Assembly (NCBI GenBank): GCA_051453625.1
Contig: JBOZIK010000001.1
Coordinates: forward strand, 275,725,193-275,789,192
Length of the DNA stretch: 64,000 nucleotides
Source of the DNA: Welwitschia mirabilis
Taxonomy: Eukaryota > Gnetophyta > Gnetopsida > Welwitschiales
Reading direction: 5' to 3'
Shown here: positions 1 through 12,805 of the stretch, piece by piece
Layout of the letters: each line of letters begins with the position of its first letter
Numbering within the stretch: position 1 is the first letter of the stretch
Notes under the pieces: generated by a model
The model's database searches: none
The model's input: only the letters and a program-made list of their open reading frames with translations
Told to the model about the DNA's origin: nothing
Translations under genes and position numbers: made by a program

Positions 1-2626
1 GATTGATGTTTTTTGTTTTTGTATTTTAGCTTTACATTATTTCATATCACTATTCTTTAGTTTAGTCTCTTGATTTTAAGAGTGACTTATAACATACTTT
101 TAACTCTTTTGATAAGTCAAAGAAATGGTAATGGAATATTTGATGCAATATTTTCTATATCAAGTGTGGATGTTCTTACATACATTCTATGTTTAAATTT
201 GTACTTAAGTATGTTAAGCTTTTTACCTTATTTATAAGTGATTTTTTCATGTTTTTATCTTAGTCCATAGTTTTACTAAAATTTGATGGTCTTTAAGGAA
301 TTTACTTAGTTTTCATACTTGTTCAGATATGCGATAAGAGATAAGATGATTTGAAGTCTTTACCAACACTTATGTGGTGAGTAAGATCATGTCATCATGC
401 TCAAGATTTAATGGATCTTAACATTTTTTTTCTTTCATAATAGATTGAATCTATTTTTATTGAGGGAACTCTTATCCCACTATTATGTTCATCCTAAATT
501 ATGAGAACTATGATCCATTCCTAGCTTTAATATGTGATCTCCTTAAACATTTCTTTTTTCTTTTATTCTTTTTCTTGTAAAATCATTTTTGATAATATTT
601 GTTTCATGCTTTCTTTATAATAGTTTGTTGCATCTATCCGTAAGGAAGAGAGACACTAGGACTACAATACAAATGGAACTTCTAGTTTACATTTGATAAA
701 CTTTTGGATGTGGTCTTGTAAGATTTGTATTCTTGTGATGATCTTATGTTCTCATTTATCAATGTCAAACTAAAATAAATGCATACATAGTAGATAAAAA
801 ATGATTCAAATAACTACTATTCAAACTATCAAAAATACCAAAAGAATTATTTTACAAAAAGGCTTTATTAAAAGTATTAGAGAACATAAAGATAGATAAT
901 TTTTTTAAATTTTCACTTTAAAATATATGGGAAAAATGAAAAAGAATTATCCTAAAACATATTAGCAAACCTAGTTAAAAGATTTATTCAGATTTTCCAA
1001 ACATGCCCAAAGTTTTAAGTGGAATGGACATTGCAATTGTTTCGACTTCCTGGGAAATCACCATATATTGAGAAGCTAGACAAAAAGAATAGGAGGGAAA
1101 ATTTTANNNNNNNNNNNNNNNNNNNNNTGTATTTAAGATATTTTATTTATTTTATTTATTCTATTTATTTTATTTATTTTATTTATGTATTTATAAAGAT
1201 AAAAATAATGTTGTTTTCTTTATTCTCTTATACTTATATTTAATTTTTTATTTTATTTAAAAAACCAATTTGTAGAAACATAGAAAAGATGTCATTGAAA
1301 TGGAAAGCATAGTTATTGGAGTGTATCCTACTGATCCTTTTGTAGTCACATTTTCATCACAAATTATAGATTTCCTTTATCTTATAAGCATATAGTTATG
1401 ACTTTAAGTACATCTTATCAGTGAAGAAGTTGATCATCTATAAGCTTTTGAATTTATACTATGACAATAGAATCTTTCCTTACTAAATTGAATAGAAAGT
1501 AATCTATAAGACTCAATATGATGGTACTATAAGCATTACATTTAGATTCTCTTATTTGTTATTAGACGTGCTAGTATGCTTCTTTCCTTATAGTTATTTA
1601 TGCAATCCTTATTAAATAAGTATATCTGTGATGTTAATCTATCATAATCTAAAGTTTTTTATTCATTGGACTAATCCACCTTAAACTTTATACTCAACAC
1701 CTTAAAGTTTATTCTAATAGTTTCTTATGTAACTATCCATTTCGATACTAATGTTTGTAAAAATTACAAAATTAGCAAAGTGTAGAATCTACCCCAAATT
1801 AACTAGTCATGAAGCAAAAAGAAACAAAAAATGCGAAATGCAAAAAGCATGAAGAATATTAGTAAAAAGAACATGCAATAAGAAAGAATAAAGAGATAAA
1901 ATACTTTGAGATTTAACATGGTTTAATACTACACTTATCTCCATGGGAAAGGGGATTTACTTTTATTATTTCATAAGAGTAAAATGAGAAGAGATTATGA
2001 CATAACTCTAAAATATAGTAATAGTATCTTATCCTAAAGCTAGATACTCTTCTTCATCCAAAGCAATGTACTATCATGCTAATATGCCTATGGTTGGGAT
2101 TAAATAAGAAAAAGTTTAAGACAGACATACTTAATCATTTACTATTTTGAGTAAAATCATAAAGTATATATGCTTTAACATTTAATATTTAGAATAAGAT
2201 TCCAAAATAAACATGCTATTACATGCACTATTTGGGTACATGATTATTTTAGGTATGATAATTTACAACAAATAACTAAATTAGGGTGATGCTAAATTTA
2301 GGAAAAATATGAGAATGTTAACTTAAAACTCATATTTTACAAAAATGACAACATTAATTGAATAAGAAAGAGTATTATTATTTATTATACAAATGAACTT
2401 TCTAGCATATAATATGTAAAATTTAAGTTAAGCCTAAAACCATATATCTTACTTTCCATCTAATTATAGTATTATTGCTTTATTTATCCATAGGGTTCTT
2501 TATTAATTATAATAAGTAAATGAACTACTGAATACTAACCTTCTTTACAACATTACAATATACCATAAGAGTTTAAAAATAAGATTTGATTTTAAATTCT
2601 AAAGCTCTCTTACTTAAAGAAAAAAT
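1..2626. other. AT-rich stretch without recognisable gene
   Basis: I see no coding similarity, RNA gene or clear transposon boundary here in either strand. The sequence is very AT-rich, every frame is closed at short intervals, and CpG is rare. It contains a 21-base N run at 1107-1127 and a pentanucleotide-like repeat listed separately. It is probably old transposon or intergenic sequence decayed past recognition by eye. Confidence 0.6.
1131..1195. repeat. TTTAT-type simple repeat
   Basis: A run of imperfect TTTAT/TATTT pentamers directly follows the short N gap at 1107-1127. An open frame over it is only low-complexity Tyr/Ile/Phe sequence and is not a gene. Confidence 0.85.
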
Positions 2627-2627
2627 G

Positions 2628-3335
2628 ATGTAGGAGCATACTTGGAAAATAAAACCAAAATGATCTGGGGTATTATAAAACATGCCATGTTTAATTGTCA
2701 TATAGAAACCATGTGTAATCTCTATGCAAGTGTCATGTGTTATGTGAGGGTCATGTGTGGTTATTTAAATTAATATGTTCTAAATGAAATCTAAGTGTAA
2801 GTAATATGTCATTTTTAGAGGGAATATAGGTATAATAAATATGTTATGCTTAGAAAAAGATAAATGTGTAAGGGAAAAACTATGTTTAGATACTACTTTA
2901 AGTGAATTATGTAAGAAGATAATATTAGAGGATTGCTTCATGGCTAAGATTCCTCTTGGAGCCTTATAAATAAGAGAGTGTAATGAGATAAAGGGTATTC
3001 TTTAATAGTTGGAGTTAAGAATGAAGATGTGAAAGATATTTGTATTGGGAGCTTGAGAGAATCTTTAAGTTTCAATCTTAAGAGATGCTTTATGTTAAGA
3101 GCTTAAGAAAAGCTCTTTGTTAGGAAATTGAGCATAAGGTTTCTCATGTAAGATCTTCACTTATTTATGGTTTCTTTTGAAGGCTACTAAGCATAAATTT
3201 AATATTATAATAATTGGCATGCCAAAATAAAAAATTTTTAGGGTTTTAGTACACTTTATTATTAAAATTTCATTACTACATGTTTTTCCCTCTTGTGTAA
3301 AGTTCTAGTTACTCTAGATCGTATCATCTATACAT
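2628..3335 (+). repeat. LTR-like direct repeat, copy 1
   Basis: About 700 bases recur at 3812-4521 in the same order, including the segments around TTAAGTGAATTATGTAA, TTAAGAGATGCTTTATGTTG and TTATGGTTTCT. An AT box in the context GCCTTATAAATAAGAG near 2964 (copy 2: near 4148) could be the TATA element of an LTR promoter. Divergence between copies is high (roughly a fifth by eye), so the insertion is old. The ends are approximate because the terminal TG/CA are decayed. Confidence 0.6.
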
Positions 3336-3811
3336 CATATGATATAAAAGATTTGGTAAGAATTAGTATTATCTTGAGTTATTAGCAAGTAATTGAATAA
3401 ATATTATAGGCATTTAAAAAAGAAAAAAGAAAGTGAGAAATATCTTGTATTAGGATTGAATATTCTTGAAGAAAATGATCTTAAGCAAGGAAGATTTTAA
3501 GCAAAGAACAATAGAAGAAAATACATGTAAAAGAAGGAGAGCATTCTTCTAGAAAAGAAGACATTAACATATAGAATAGATGGAAAGAAGAATGATCATG
3601 AAAAAGTAGAGTCTAAATTCTTTTCAATATCATGAGAACTATTGATGATAGAGCACCTGTATGACCTAGTGCATAATAAAGAGAATGGTCTAGTGGTCTA
3701 TAGGAAGAACCTACATTTATGTGTAAAGTTGTAGCACTTTACTAATAATGTTGGTACTATGATATTACTTATTTTTACTTGAGAATGATTTTATTATCAA
3801 GATAAGGTGTG
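3336..3811 (+). mobile_element. Short internal region of a small LTR element
   Basis: Only about 475 bases separate the two LTR-like copies. Just after copy 1, near 3340, TGATATAAAAGA could be a decayed tRNA-Met primer-binding site (TGGTATCAGAGC). No gag or pol motif is recognisable. This could be a non-autonomous TRIM/LARD-type element or a copia element with most of its interior deleted. Confidence 0.4.
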
Positions 3812-4521
3812 TGCTATAGGATCATCCTTGAAAAAGAAAATTAAAATGATTTTGAATATTGTAAAACCCATCATATGTAATTGTCGTTTATGCACTATGT
3901 ATAATTACAATGTAAGTACAATGTATTACATTAGAGTCATGTATAGTTATTTAAATTAGTATGATCTAGAGAGAATCTAGGTGTAAGAAATATGTCATGT
4001 TTAGAGAGAATATAGATGTAAAGAACATGTTATGTTTAAAAAAAATAAATGTGTAAGGAATAAACTATGTTTACATACTCATTTTAGTGAATTATGTAAA
4101 AGGATAATATTGGAGGATTAATTCATGATTAAAATTACTCTTGAAGCCTAAATAAAAAGAGTGTAATTAGATGAAAGGTATGATTTGATAATTAGAGTTA
4201 AGAATGGAGATGTGAGATATCTCTGTATTAGGAGCTTCAGAGATGCTTTCAGTTGGGATATTAAGAGATGCTTTATGTTGAGAGCTTGATAGAAGATCTT
4301 TGGTAGGAACTTAAGAAGAAGGTTTCTTGTGTAAGATCATGGCCCACTTATGGTTTCTCTAGAAGGCTACAAATCATCACTATAATCTTGTACTATTTAT
4401 CATGCCAAAATAAATATTGTTGTAGAGTTTTTATGTAATTTCTTCCTAAATTTCCCTCTTTATTTACTTTTCCCTATTGTATGAAGCACTAATTGCTCTA
4501 CATCCTATTGTCTTTACTTAA
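3812..4521 (+). repeat. LTR-like direct repeat, copy 2
   Basis: Second copy of the repeat at 2628-3335, collinear along its whole length with point differences and small indels. It would be the 3' LTR if the element is on the plus strand, as the TATA-like box and possible primer site suggest. I could not establish a target-site duplication. Confidence 0.6.
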
Positions 4522-7500
4522 TACCTAAAATACCAATATGATCTATAATATAATTATGTTATTGGATTAGTTTAATTTTACATTTCATCTTACTACCATA
4601 ATATGTCCCATTAAAATAAAGATGATCAAGAATAAAGAATTTTTATTAAAACTAACTAGAACAAGTTGAATCATGGTAAATAAGAGTTAGATTACATGTA
4701 AAACAAATTAGAAGATCTCCATCACATAATTATTTTTAATACTAGAACCAGATCCTTACAAAATACTTTAGTAAATAAATACTACACATTAATATGAAAA
4801 TAGACTTGACATAACTTAACACTATACAAGAGAAATTCAATTCAACTAGGTTTTATGAACTTAAACATTGACACAAAAATTTCTACATATTAGAACTATA
4901 AGAAACTAATGAATAAAGTCTAATACAACTTACATTATCCATATGTTATGATGCATGTATAATACATCATGAGTGAATCCAAAAGTATATCAAAGAATAT
5001 TATCCTCAATAGTAATAGTGTCAACCTATCCTAATTACTTACTCTTGTTTGATGGATTATTATCATGCATAGCAACTTCACAGTCTCTCTTCACATGTTC
5101 TTTCTTATTATGCTTCTATTAAATTGTTTATCCTCTGAGTAGATCATTATTCCACTTTATAGAGCTAATAACACTAAAAATGTGAAGATTATTTATGTGA
5201 TATACTACATGAATGTCCTTTATTAATTATGAAATTACAAAAAGGTTTCAGATATTTTTTCAAAGTTTATAGTGAAGATACTAAAAATGGGATTTATCTA
5301 TGATAGAAAAAGATTAATAATGGTTAATTTTCTTCCTATAGAAATCCCTTTTTATAGGTTAACTTTTTCGTTATCATGAAATTAAATGGATGTTTTATTG
5401 TATTATTATTTAATAAAATTTTTGATTAAATAAATGAGTCATCTATGTATCATTAGTTATAAGAGATTTTTATTTGTTTATCCTAGTTAATTATTTACAT
5501 GATAATCTAGAACTATAAATTAGCATAATAACATATCACTAAAAATCCATCTACCAAAAAGACTAGCTAAAGTAATAACATAAAATTTATTCAATATATC
5601 TTTAGATCATAATTACTACTATTGAGAAGATGAAAAAAGGAAAGAAACATCAATGGAAGTAGTTGTTCTAATTTTGAATTAATATTCCATTAAAAACATT
5701 GTAATAACTACTAGAAAGATTACTTTAAAAAAGATATTATAATACACAGAATACATATGATGATACACTTGAATATTACTTCATACTTTTTACCCTAATA
5801 TATTTTTTCAATAAAGGATTGATGCCACGAAGATAGTCTTAACATTTTTTTAATTATTTAAAGCTTGCATAAATCATCTATTCATATAACCCTTAAGAAA
5901 ATAAGTTAAATATACCATTTTGAGAAAAATTACTCTAAGATATTAAAGTTCCTATAAAANNNNNNNNNNNNNNNNNNNNNNNNNNNNNNNNNNNNNNNNN
6001 NNNNNNNNNNNNNNNNNNNNNNNNNNNNNNNNNNNNNNNNNNNNNNNNNNNNNNNNNNNNNNNNNNNNNNNNNNNNNNNNNNNNNNNNNNNNNNNNNNNN
6101 NNNNNNNNNNNNNNNNNNNNNNNNNNNNNNNNNNNNNNNNNNNNNNNNNNNNNNNNNNNNNNNNNNNNNNNNNNNNNNNNNNNNNNNNNNNNNNNNNNNN
6201 NNNNNNNNNNNNNNNNNNNNNNNNNNNNNNNNNNNNNNNNNNNNNNNNNNNNNNNNNNNNNNNNNNNNNNNNNNNNNNNNNNNNNNNNNNNNNNNNNNNN
6301 NNNNNNNNNNNNNNNNNNNNNNNNNNNNNNNNNNNNNNNNNNNNNNNNNNNNNNNNNNNNNNNNNNNNNNNNNNNNNNNNNNNNNNNNNNNNNNNNNNNN
6401 NNNNNNNNNNNNNNNNNNNNNNNNNNNNNNNNNNNNNNNNNNNNNNNNNNNNNNNNNNNNNNNNNNNNNNNNNNNNNNNNNNNNNNNNNNNNNNNNNNNN
6501 NNNNNNNNNNNNNNNNNNNNNNNNNNNNNNNNNNNNNNNNNNNNNNNNNNNNNNNNNNNNNNNNNNNNNNNNNNNNNNNNNNNNNNNNNNNNNNNNNNNN
6601 NNNNNNNNNNNNNNNNNNNNNNNNNNNNNNNNNNNNNNNNNNNNNNNNNNNNNNNNNNNNNNNNNNNNNNNNNNNNNNNNNNNNNNNNNNNNNNNNNNNN
6701 NNNNNNNNNNNNNNNNNNNNNNNNNNNNNNNNNNNNNNNNNNNNNNNNNNNNNNNNNNNNNNNNCTACTCATGTTATATTATAATTTTTACTCTAGACTA
6801 TATAACTTTAGCTATTTACCATTTTAAATCCTAGGTAAGCAATAATAAATGTCATTTTTTAAACTTTAACATTACAAGACATAATCTAAAATTAAATAAG
6901 AAATACTATCTTTTAAAGTTTTATATAACTTTTAATAATGATGTGGTACTTTAACAACTTTTATCCTTAATATCAAAAAAATATTTTAAATAACTTATAA
7001 TCATGCATGCATATTATTATTAAGATTAATTATTTGGATAGTTATTAAAAATAGTTTTATGATGACTTTTTATATATATCATACCAAAATATAGTTTGTT
7101 AATACTATTAACATGTGAAGATCTCTAAGGCACATCGAGGTTTAAAGTTGAGGAAAGACTCTAAGAATCTTCCAATTAAATGGAAGTTACATGACTTATC
7201 AAAGATTACTAGTGAAAAGGAGTAAGTAATAAAAGTAGAGTTACAAGAAATGATTTATATTCTTCTAATTTAGACTATTACCATTCATGAACTAAATGTT
7301 GAAAAGTAATAATAAAATTTCTCATATATAAAGAAAAGATTAATTCAAATCTGAAATGAAGGTTTTCCAAAAATTTATGATTAATAACCATCCTTGAAAA
7401 ATTGACAAATATTTTTAAATTAATGAAGTAAAAGAAAATCAATTTTTTATATATTAAGTGGTCTAAATCTATTCTTATGAGTATCACTATAATTAATTCA

Positions 7501-9789
7501 AAATTAGTCTATGACTAGAATCTATATGTTAGCACTCAATATCTTATTAAAATTAACTAATATTATTGATATTGTTTGTTTATAATGGCTTGGGATGTTT
7601 GGTTATCTAACAAAGTTAAGGATTAAATTTCTATTGATTATAATTACTATTAATTTAAATTTGAATCTTTTGAAATCGTTATCTCATTATGCTTAATTAT
7701 TTCTATAGATTTCAACTTAATGCCTATCTTTATACAAGTGAATGAATTCTTTATATTGATAATCTTTATTTATTTTCTTTAATTATTTTTATAATGTAAG
7801 GTTTTCATTGTTATAACACTAATTTAAAGATCAAGCCCTAAAGGCCTCCTTTCTTCAAACTTAAGACCTAGGTTAAACATAAAATTTAAATAGAATGAAT
7901 GATAATCTAATTTCTCTTTTTGACCTTTTTTTAATATCCTCATATTAGATTTATTGTAGCTTGTAAGGTGAATTTTATTTTATTAGAGTGCTATTAATCT
8001 TGAAAGTTTTAGTAGTTATACTTTTTCCTAGAAGTATAACTACCATGATTGTTCAAATGAATGATTTAATTATGACTAAAATATCATAGTTTCCATGTAG
8101 GAGATTCAAAGTTTTAAACCCAAGACATCATATATGAAAGATGCATGCCTCACTAATTGAACTACCATCTTATTAGTATAACTTTTTTCAATTCTTAAAT
8201 TTTTAAAAATATACAATCTTATTTTATAATTTTTTAAAACATTTATTTAGTGATTATTTGAATGATTAAATAACATAAAATAAAGTTATCTCCTTTTAAT
8301 ATTTTAGGATAAAATATTTAATCATTATCTTATACTAATAATTTCTTTATCATTATGTTTTTCATAGATAGATGGTCATCTAATTCATTATCATATGAGA
8401 TCCTTTTAATTATTAAATATTATACCATACAAGTATATATGAATATTCATACAGAATGACATATCAAATAAATTTACTAAAAACATCAAATTATACTAAT
8501 TAAAACTATCATATGATAATAAAAATAGTGCTTATGTATTAGTTATGAATCATTATGAACCTTGTAATCAATTATCATCTCCCTATCCCACCCCACCTCC
8601 AATACATAAGGAGGTATGTCATTATATGTATGCATGTCAACATGGCATTAATATTAGTATACCAAGAATGCATATAAATAGATTATATAATAATCAATAT
8701 AAAAACTACAACATTTGATTTAAGCCATCGATTCCAAATCAATAATATAGCTAATAATAAAAATAGTTAATAAGGATTATAGCATAAATGTTGCTAGATG
8801 ATAAAAGCCTATATTTAACAAAAATTCACATTAGAAAACTTAGATTAGAATAATGTTAAGCTAAATTTTTGCTTCAGGAATTGATTTTAAGATAAAACAT
8901 AGGCTTATTAAAGAACTACTTAATATGGTTAAATCTTTAACCAACTTAATTCAGATTGTATTATCAACCCTAATATCTTAGGTTAAAAATTCATTTTTAC
9001 ATTATATATATAATGTACATTGGAAAGGGAAAAATAGAAAACATTTAAAATAATAAAAAATCTAAGATGACATTTATTTTGAAGTGCTTATAATTCTTCT
9101 AGCTTGTTTTCAATTGCATAAGTAGGAGCAAGAGTAAACATTACTTTTCCATGTAGTATAATAGTTTATAATACTTTCCGTCATGCACATAATGTAAGAA
9201 AACATTTCAAGAGAAAACTCTGTCACATACTAACTAAATCTAGAAAATATACTTATGATTCCTTTCCAGGGATGCACTAGAGCTTCCTCAAGTAGATCTC
9301 TAGCTAATTCCTATTACTAGTTCTGTACTCTTAAATATAGTCTTTTCTAGCTATCCTTCCTCCTTTATATCCTTCTTCCTTGGCTTCTTGCTAGTTTGTT
9401 CCTCTTCTTTCTCCTTCAAAATAGCTATGCTAATTAAGTTATTCCTAGATTCTAGCTAATCCATTCTTGTCCTTTATTTACATGTCAAGTGGCTTTTGCT
9501 TCTATAATAGTTTTTTTGTAATAATATATACAACATATAAATGACTAACATACGTTTACTAACTAAATTGATAATAGATATCTTTTTAAGGTAAATTTAA
9601 TATCAAAACATATTAATATCTAATAAATAGATACATAAAGTTTATACTCATCATTTTTCTCATGCTCAAGATTTTCTTAGTTCCTTAATAAAAAAACACA
9701 TCTATATGTGTTTATAAACATAATGTAAAATATCAAATGCATATTTTTTTCTCTTATTTAAAAGATAAATGATTGATCTCTATCTAATT
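4522..9789. other. AT-rich stretch without recognisable gene, with an 805-base gap
   Basis: Apart from the SINE-like sequence at 8088-8178 I see no gene. The N run at 5960-6764 hides 805 bases. A small C-rich patch lies near 8580-8600. All frames are heavily interrupted and no retroelement motif is recognisable. A decayed transposon origin is likely but cannot be shown by eye. Confidence 0.55.
8088..8178 (-). repeat. Possible tRNA-derived SINE remnant
   Basis: On the minus strand a stretch resembling an RNA polymerase III A box (TGGTAGTTCAATTAGTGAGG, near 8145-8167) is followed about 30 bases later by GGGTTTAAAAC (near 8113-8123), which resembles a B box GGTTCGAAAC after two C-to-T/G-to-A changes. 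Spacing and order suit a tRNA-related SINE head. I cannot fold a good tRNA cloverleaf, so a functional tRNA is unlikely. Confidence 0.4.
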
Positions 9790-10589
9790 TTAATTCATTT
9801 AATTATTTTATCAACTATGTTTACTTTTTTTTCTTGTTTCATCTTGATCAAAAGAGTAGGATCATCTAATTTTAGCTGATGAATCTCTTCCTTTACGTGT
9901 ACCTCTAGACAGAGATCTAGTTGGGTTAGGTCATTTATTTTTCTTTTAGAAGGGACCTTGGAAATAGTGATTGGTTCTAGTTATGGCACTGCTTCTATCC
10001 TTAATCTCTCTTCTTCAAAAGTCTACTTGAATGGATTTTTGCTAGTACTCGAAGTATTCCCTTTTTTAATTTTTGTAAAAATGTATATAATAGTGCCTCT
10101 TAACATTTTGATATTTGTTACAATTTGATCTTTGAGTAGGAGAAGTTGTTGTAAATCTTGTGGTAAGATTTCAAAGAATTTTACATCTTTTGTGCATTCT
10201 CCAATGATTATATAAAACTAAGAAGATGTATTATTTACAATTTGTTTCATTAGTCTTATAGATACGTTGGCTCTTTTATTCTCAAACTTGTTCTTTAACT
10301 TTTATAGATTTTTACTATTATCTTTGAAAATTATACATATTTTCAACCATCTCCTAGCATTTTTCTAAATTACATTTTTTGATTTTTCTTAGAATCTATC
10401 AATGAAATCATATAATTTCTATGGGTAATAATCTAAACTATAAGTTACTANNNNNNNNNNNNNNNNNNNNNNNNNNNNNNNNNNNNNNNNNNNNNNNNNN
10501 NNNNNNNNNNNNNNNNNNNNNNNNNNNNNNNNNNNNNNNNNNNNNNNNNNATTTCTATGGGTAATAATCTAAACTATAAGTCACTACTA
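9790..10589 (-). pseudogene. Unidentified decayed ORF, C-terminal part (ORF G)
   Basis: Reading the minus strand from 10589 down to about 9790 gives roughly 220 residues in one frame with only a few stops, all TAA/TAG where Gln or Trp is plausible. The protein is hydrophilic and mostly helical in character. Recognisable local strings are KNARRWLKICIIF, SIRLMKQIVNNTSS, GECTKDVKFFEILPQDLQQL and EEIHQLKLDDPTLLIKMKQE, with a Lys-rich end. The frame continues exactly into 21961-23215 across the copia insertion, so this is the second half of one older reading frame. I do not recognise the family. An extra ORF or gag of another LTR element is the likeliest class. The 100-N gap at 10451-10550 is flanked by a 35-base overlap that preserves frame. 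Confidence 0.5.
10451..10550. other. Typical 100-N gap with flanking overlap (one of many)
   Basis: Fixed 100-N gaps lie at 10451, 10843, 12128, 13664, 17770, 19826, 27968, 29270, 38694 and 39050. In nine of the ten (not 13664) the sequence before the gap is repeated after it for about 35 to 575 bases with a few percent differences. Other N runs have odd sizes (e.g. 805, 331, 198, 250, 733, 401). Confidence 0.85.
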
Positions 10590-10594
10590 GTTAT
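10590..10594. repeat. Target-site duplication GTTAT, left
   Basis: GTTAT directly abuts the left end of the left LTR (TAAAATTCC, from 10595). The same five bases abut the outer end of the right LTR at 21956-21960. Together they mark one integration event enclosing 10595-21955. Confidence 0.8.
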
Positions 10595-11980
10595 TAAAAT
10601 TCCTAAAATGGGGATGAATAGGAATAATGATCACTTTTAAATCCAAAACCAAATTTTAAAATAAAATCAATTAGATTTTGCAACTAAAAATAAATCTAAG
10701 GAAAATCACAAAACAGAAAAATAATTAGCTCATAATTTTTATAATGGTTTAGCAATGTGCGTATTCCACTTTTTAAGGAAAGACAAGATTTCCTCTTCCT
10801 TGGTTTCTAATCACTGTTGAATTGATGATTTTCTGGCTGAATNNNNNNNNNNNNNNNNNNNNNNNNNNNNNNNNNNNNNNNNNNNNNNNNNNNNNNNNNN
10901 NNNNNNNNNNNNNNNNNNNNNNNNNNNNNNNNNNNNNNNNNNTATCACTTTTGAATTGATGATTTTCTGACTGAATCAACTCCTTTTATAACAGTGATTA
11001 TTTTTTAGAATTATCATCAACCTTACACATAGTAATGATGATTTTCTAGGCTTATCATCAACTTAACACATAATAGTGATGATTTTCTAAGCTTATGATC
11101 AACCTTTTATACTTGAAGTTTTTTAACAGCTTAGACTCAACCACAAGAAGAATAGAAGAATGATGAGATGTACCTCAAGCATAGTTACAATAGGATAGGA
11201 TATACTTTAAATGAATACACAAGATAGGATTATAAGTCACTAATAGATCATACAATATTAGATTTGAGTTATCTTAAAAAAACTATATATGCCAAATATT
11301 TCAATTTACAAAAATTAGTTAATCCTAACAAACTAGGTTTTATCACTTTTACAGAGAAAGGAGAAATATTTGTTGAAGAGAAACCCTAAATGATGATTTC
11401 AATGCCTATCAATCTGATGTTTCAATCAAATTCAAATTTCTAATGTAATTGAAATATGCACTAGAAGAGAATAGCTATTAGAAATTGTTGTGTTGTCACC
11501 CGAAGAGAATCATTTTTCCAATGTTTCAAAGGAGGGATATCCACATTAAGAATTGGAGACATCCTTGCTCCTAGAGGGGGTAGATACCAGTCCTCAAGTA
11601 GTGCAGACATATGCACTACTAGGAGAGTAAGGATGTCCATCCTCAAAGGGGACAGACATCTACACCTGACATAGGTATAAACTAGAAAAAAACTAAATGA
11701 AAGGGGTATGTTTGAGCTATTTGGAATGGGGACGTTCACATCTGAGACTTGTTAATCATGTTTCCTTTAAGGAGAAGGCATATCCACCATATTTTAGTTA
11801 GAACATCTGAGCTTGAGATATGTCACAGATACAATTTACCCATAAGTACAGGGGAAGTTCAACCTGTTTTGAGTAGGGATATCCACATGCAAAGGTTGGA
11901 TTCTTAACTAACTATGATGAATAATAACCATATTTTCACTTTCTCATGCCTATTGACATCATTGAAATTATATACTTATA
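10595..11980 (-). repeat. Sirevirus-like LTR, left outer copy (element A/B)
   Basis: The LTR runs from TAAAATTCC (probably TGAAATTCC with G-to-A) to ACTTATA next to the polypurine tract. It matches the LTRs at 14052-15294 and 20702-21955. After subtracting the 100-N gap at 10843-10942 and its overlap of about 36 bases, its length is about 1.25 kb like the others. From 11525 to 11770 it holds repeated GACGTC-type palindromes, most decayed to GACATC or GATGTC. Near 10600 it carries the GGGGATGAATAGGAAT motif shared by all three copies. Confidence 0.75.
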
Positions 11981-12227
11981 ATTTCCCCATTTTCAGTGAT
12001 GACAAATCCATTAATCTGAAGAACCAGTTCAAAATAACATCCCCTTATCAAAATAACCTCCCCTTGAGTTTGATGACTAACTTCCCCTGAGTTTAACTCC
12101 CAGTTAGAATGAGATAAAGATACAACCNNNNNNNNNNNNNNNNNNNNNNNNNNNNNNNNNNNNNNNNNNNNNNNNNNNNNNNNNNNNNNNNNNNNNNNNN
12201 NNNNNNNNNNNNNNNNNNNNNNNNNNN

Positions 12228-12805
12228 GAATTGGAGACATCCTTACTCCTAGAGGGGGTAGATATCAGTCCTCAAGTAGTGCAGACATATGCACTACTAG
12301 GAGAGTAAGGATGTCCACCCTCAAAGGGGATAGACATCTACACCTGACATAGGTACAAACTAGAAAAAACTAAATGAAAGGGATATGTTTGAGCTATTTG
12401 GAATGGGGACATTCACATCTGAGACCTGTTAATCATGTTTCCTTTAAGGAGAAGGCATATCTGCCCTATTTTAGTTGGAACATCTGAGCTTGAGATATGT
12501 CACAAATACAATTTACCCACAAGTAGAGGGGAAGTTCAACCTGTTTTGAGTAGGGACATCCACATGCAAAGGTTGGCTTCTTAACTAACTATGATGAATA
12601 ATGACCATATTTTCACTTTCTCATGCCTATTAACATCATTAAAATTATATACTTACAATTTTCCCATTTTCAGTGATGACAAATTCATTAATCTGAAGAA
12701 CCAGTTCAAAATAACATCCCCTTGTCAAAATAACCTCACATTGAGTTTGATGACTAACTCCCCCTAAGTTTAACTCCCAGTTAGAATGAGATAAAGATAC
12801 AACCA
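12228..12805 (-). repeat. Unmerged overlap: second copy of LTR end and 3' internal sequence
   Basis: 12228-12805 repeats 11556-12127 nearly base for base across a 100-N gap. It includes the last 430 bases of the LTR (end at 12657) and the start of the internal region. The placement on either side of a fixed-size gap points to two contig ends, or two haplotypes, that were not merged rather than a real tandem duplication. Confidence 0.75.

Noticed and set aside
5930-6772. Long open frames over N runs (also at 21251-21580, 31020-31778, 40072-40487)
   Set aside because: They are open only because N has no stop codons; flanking codons are few and uninformative.
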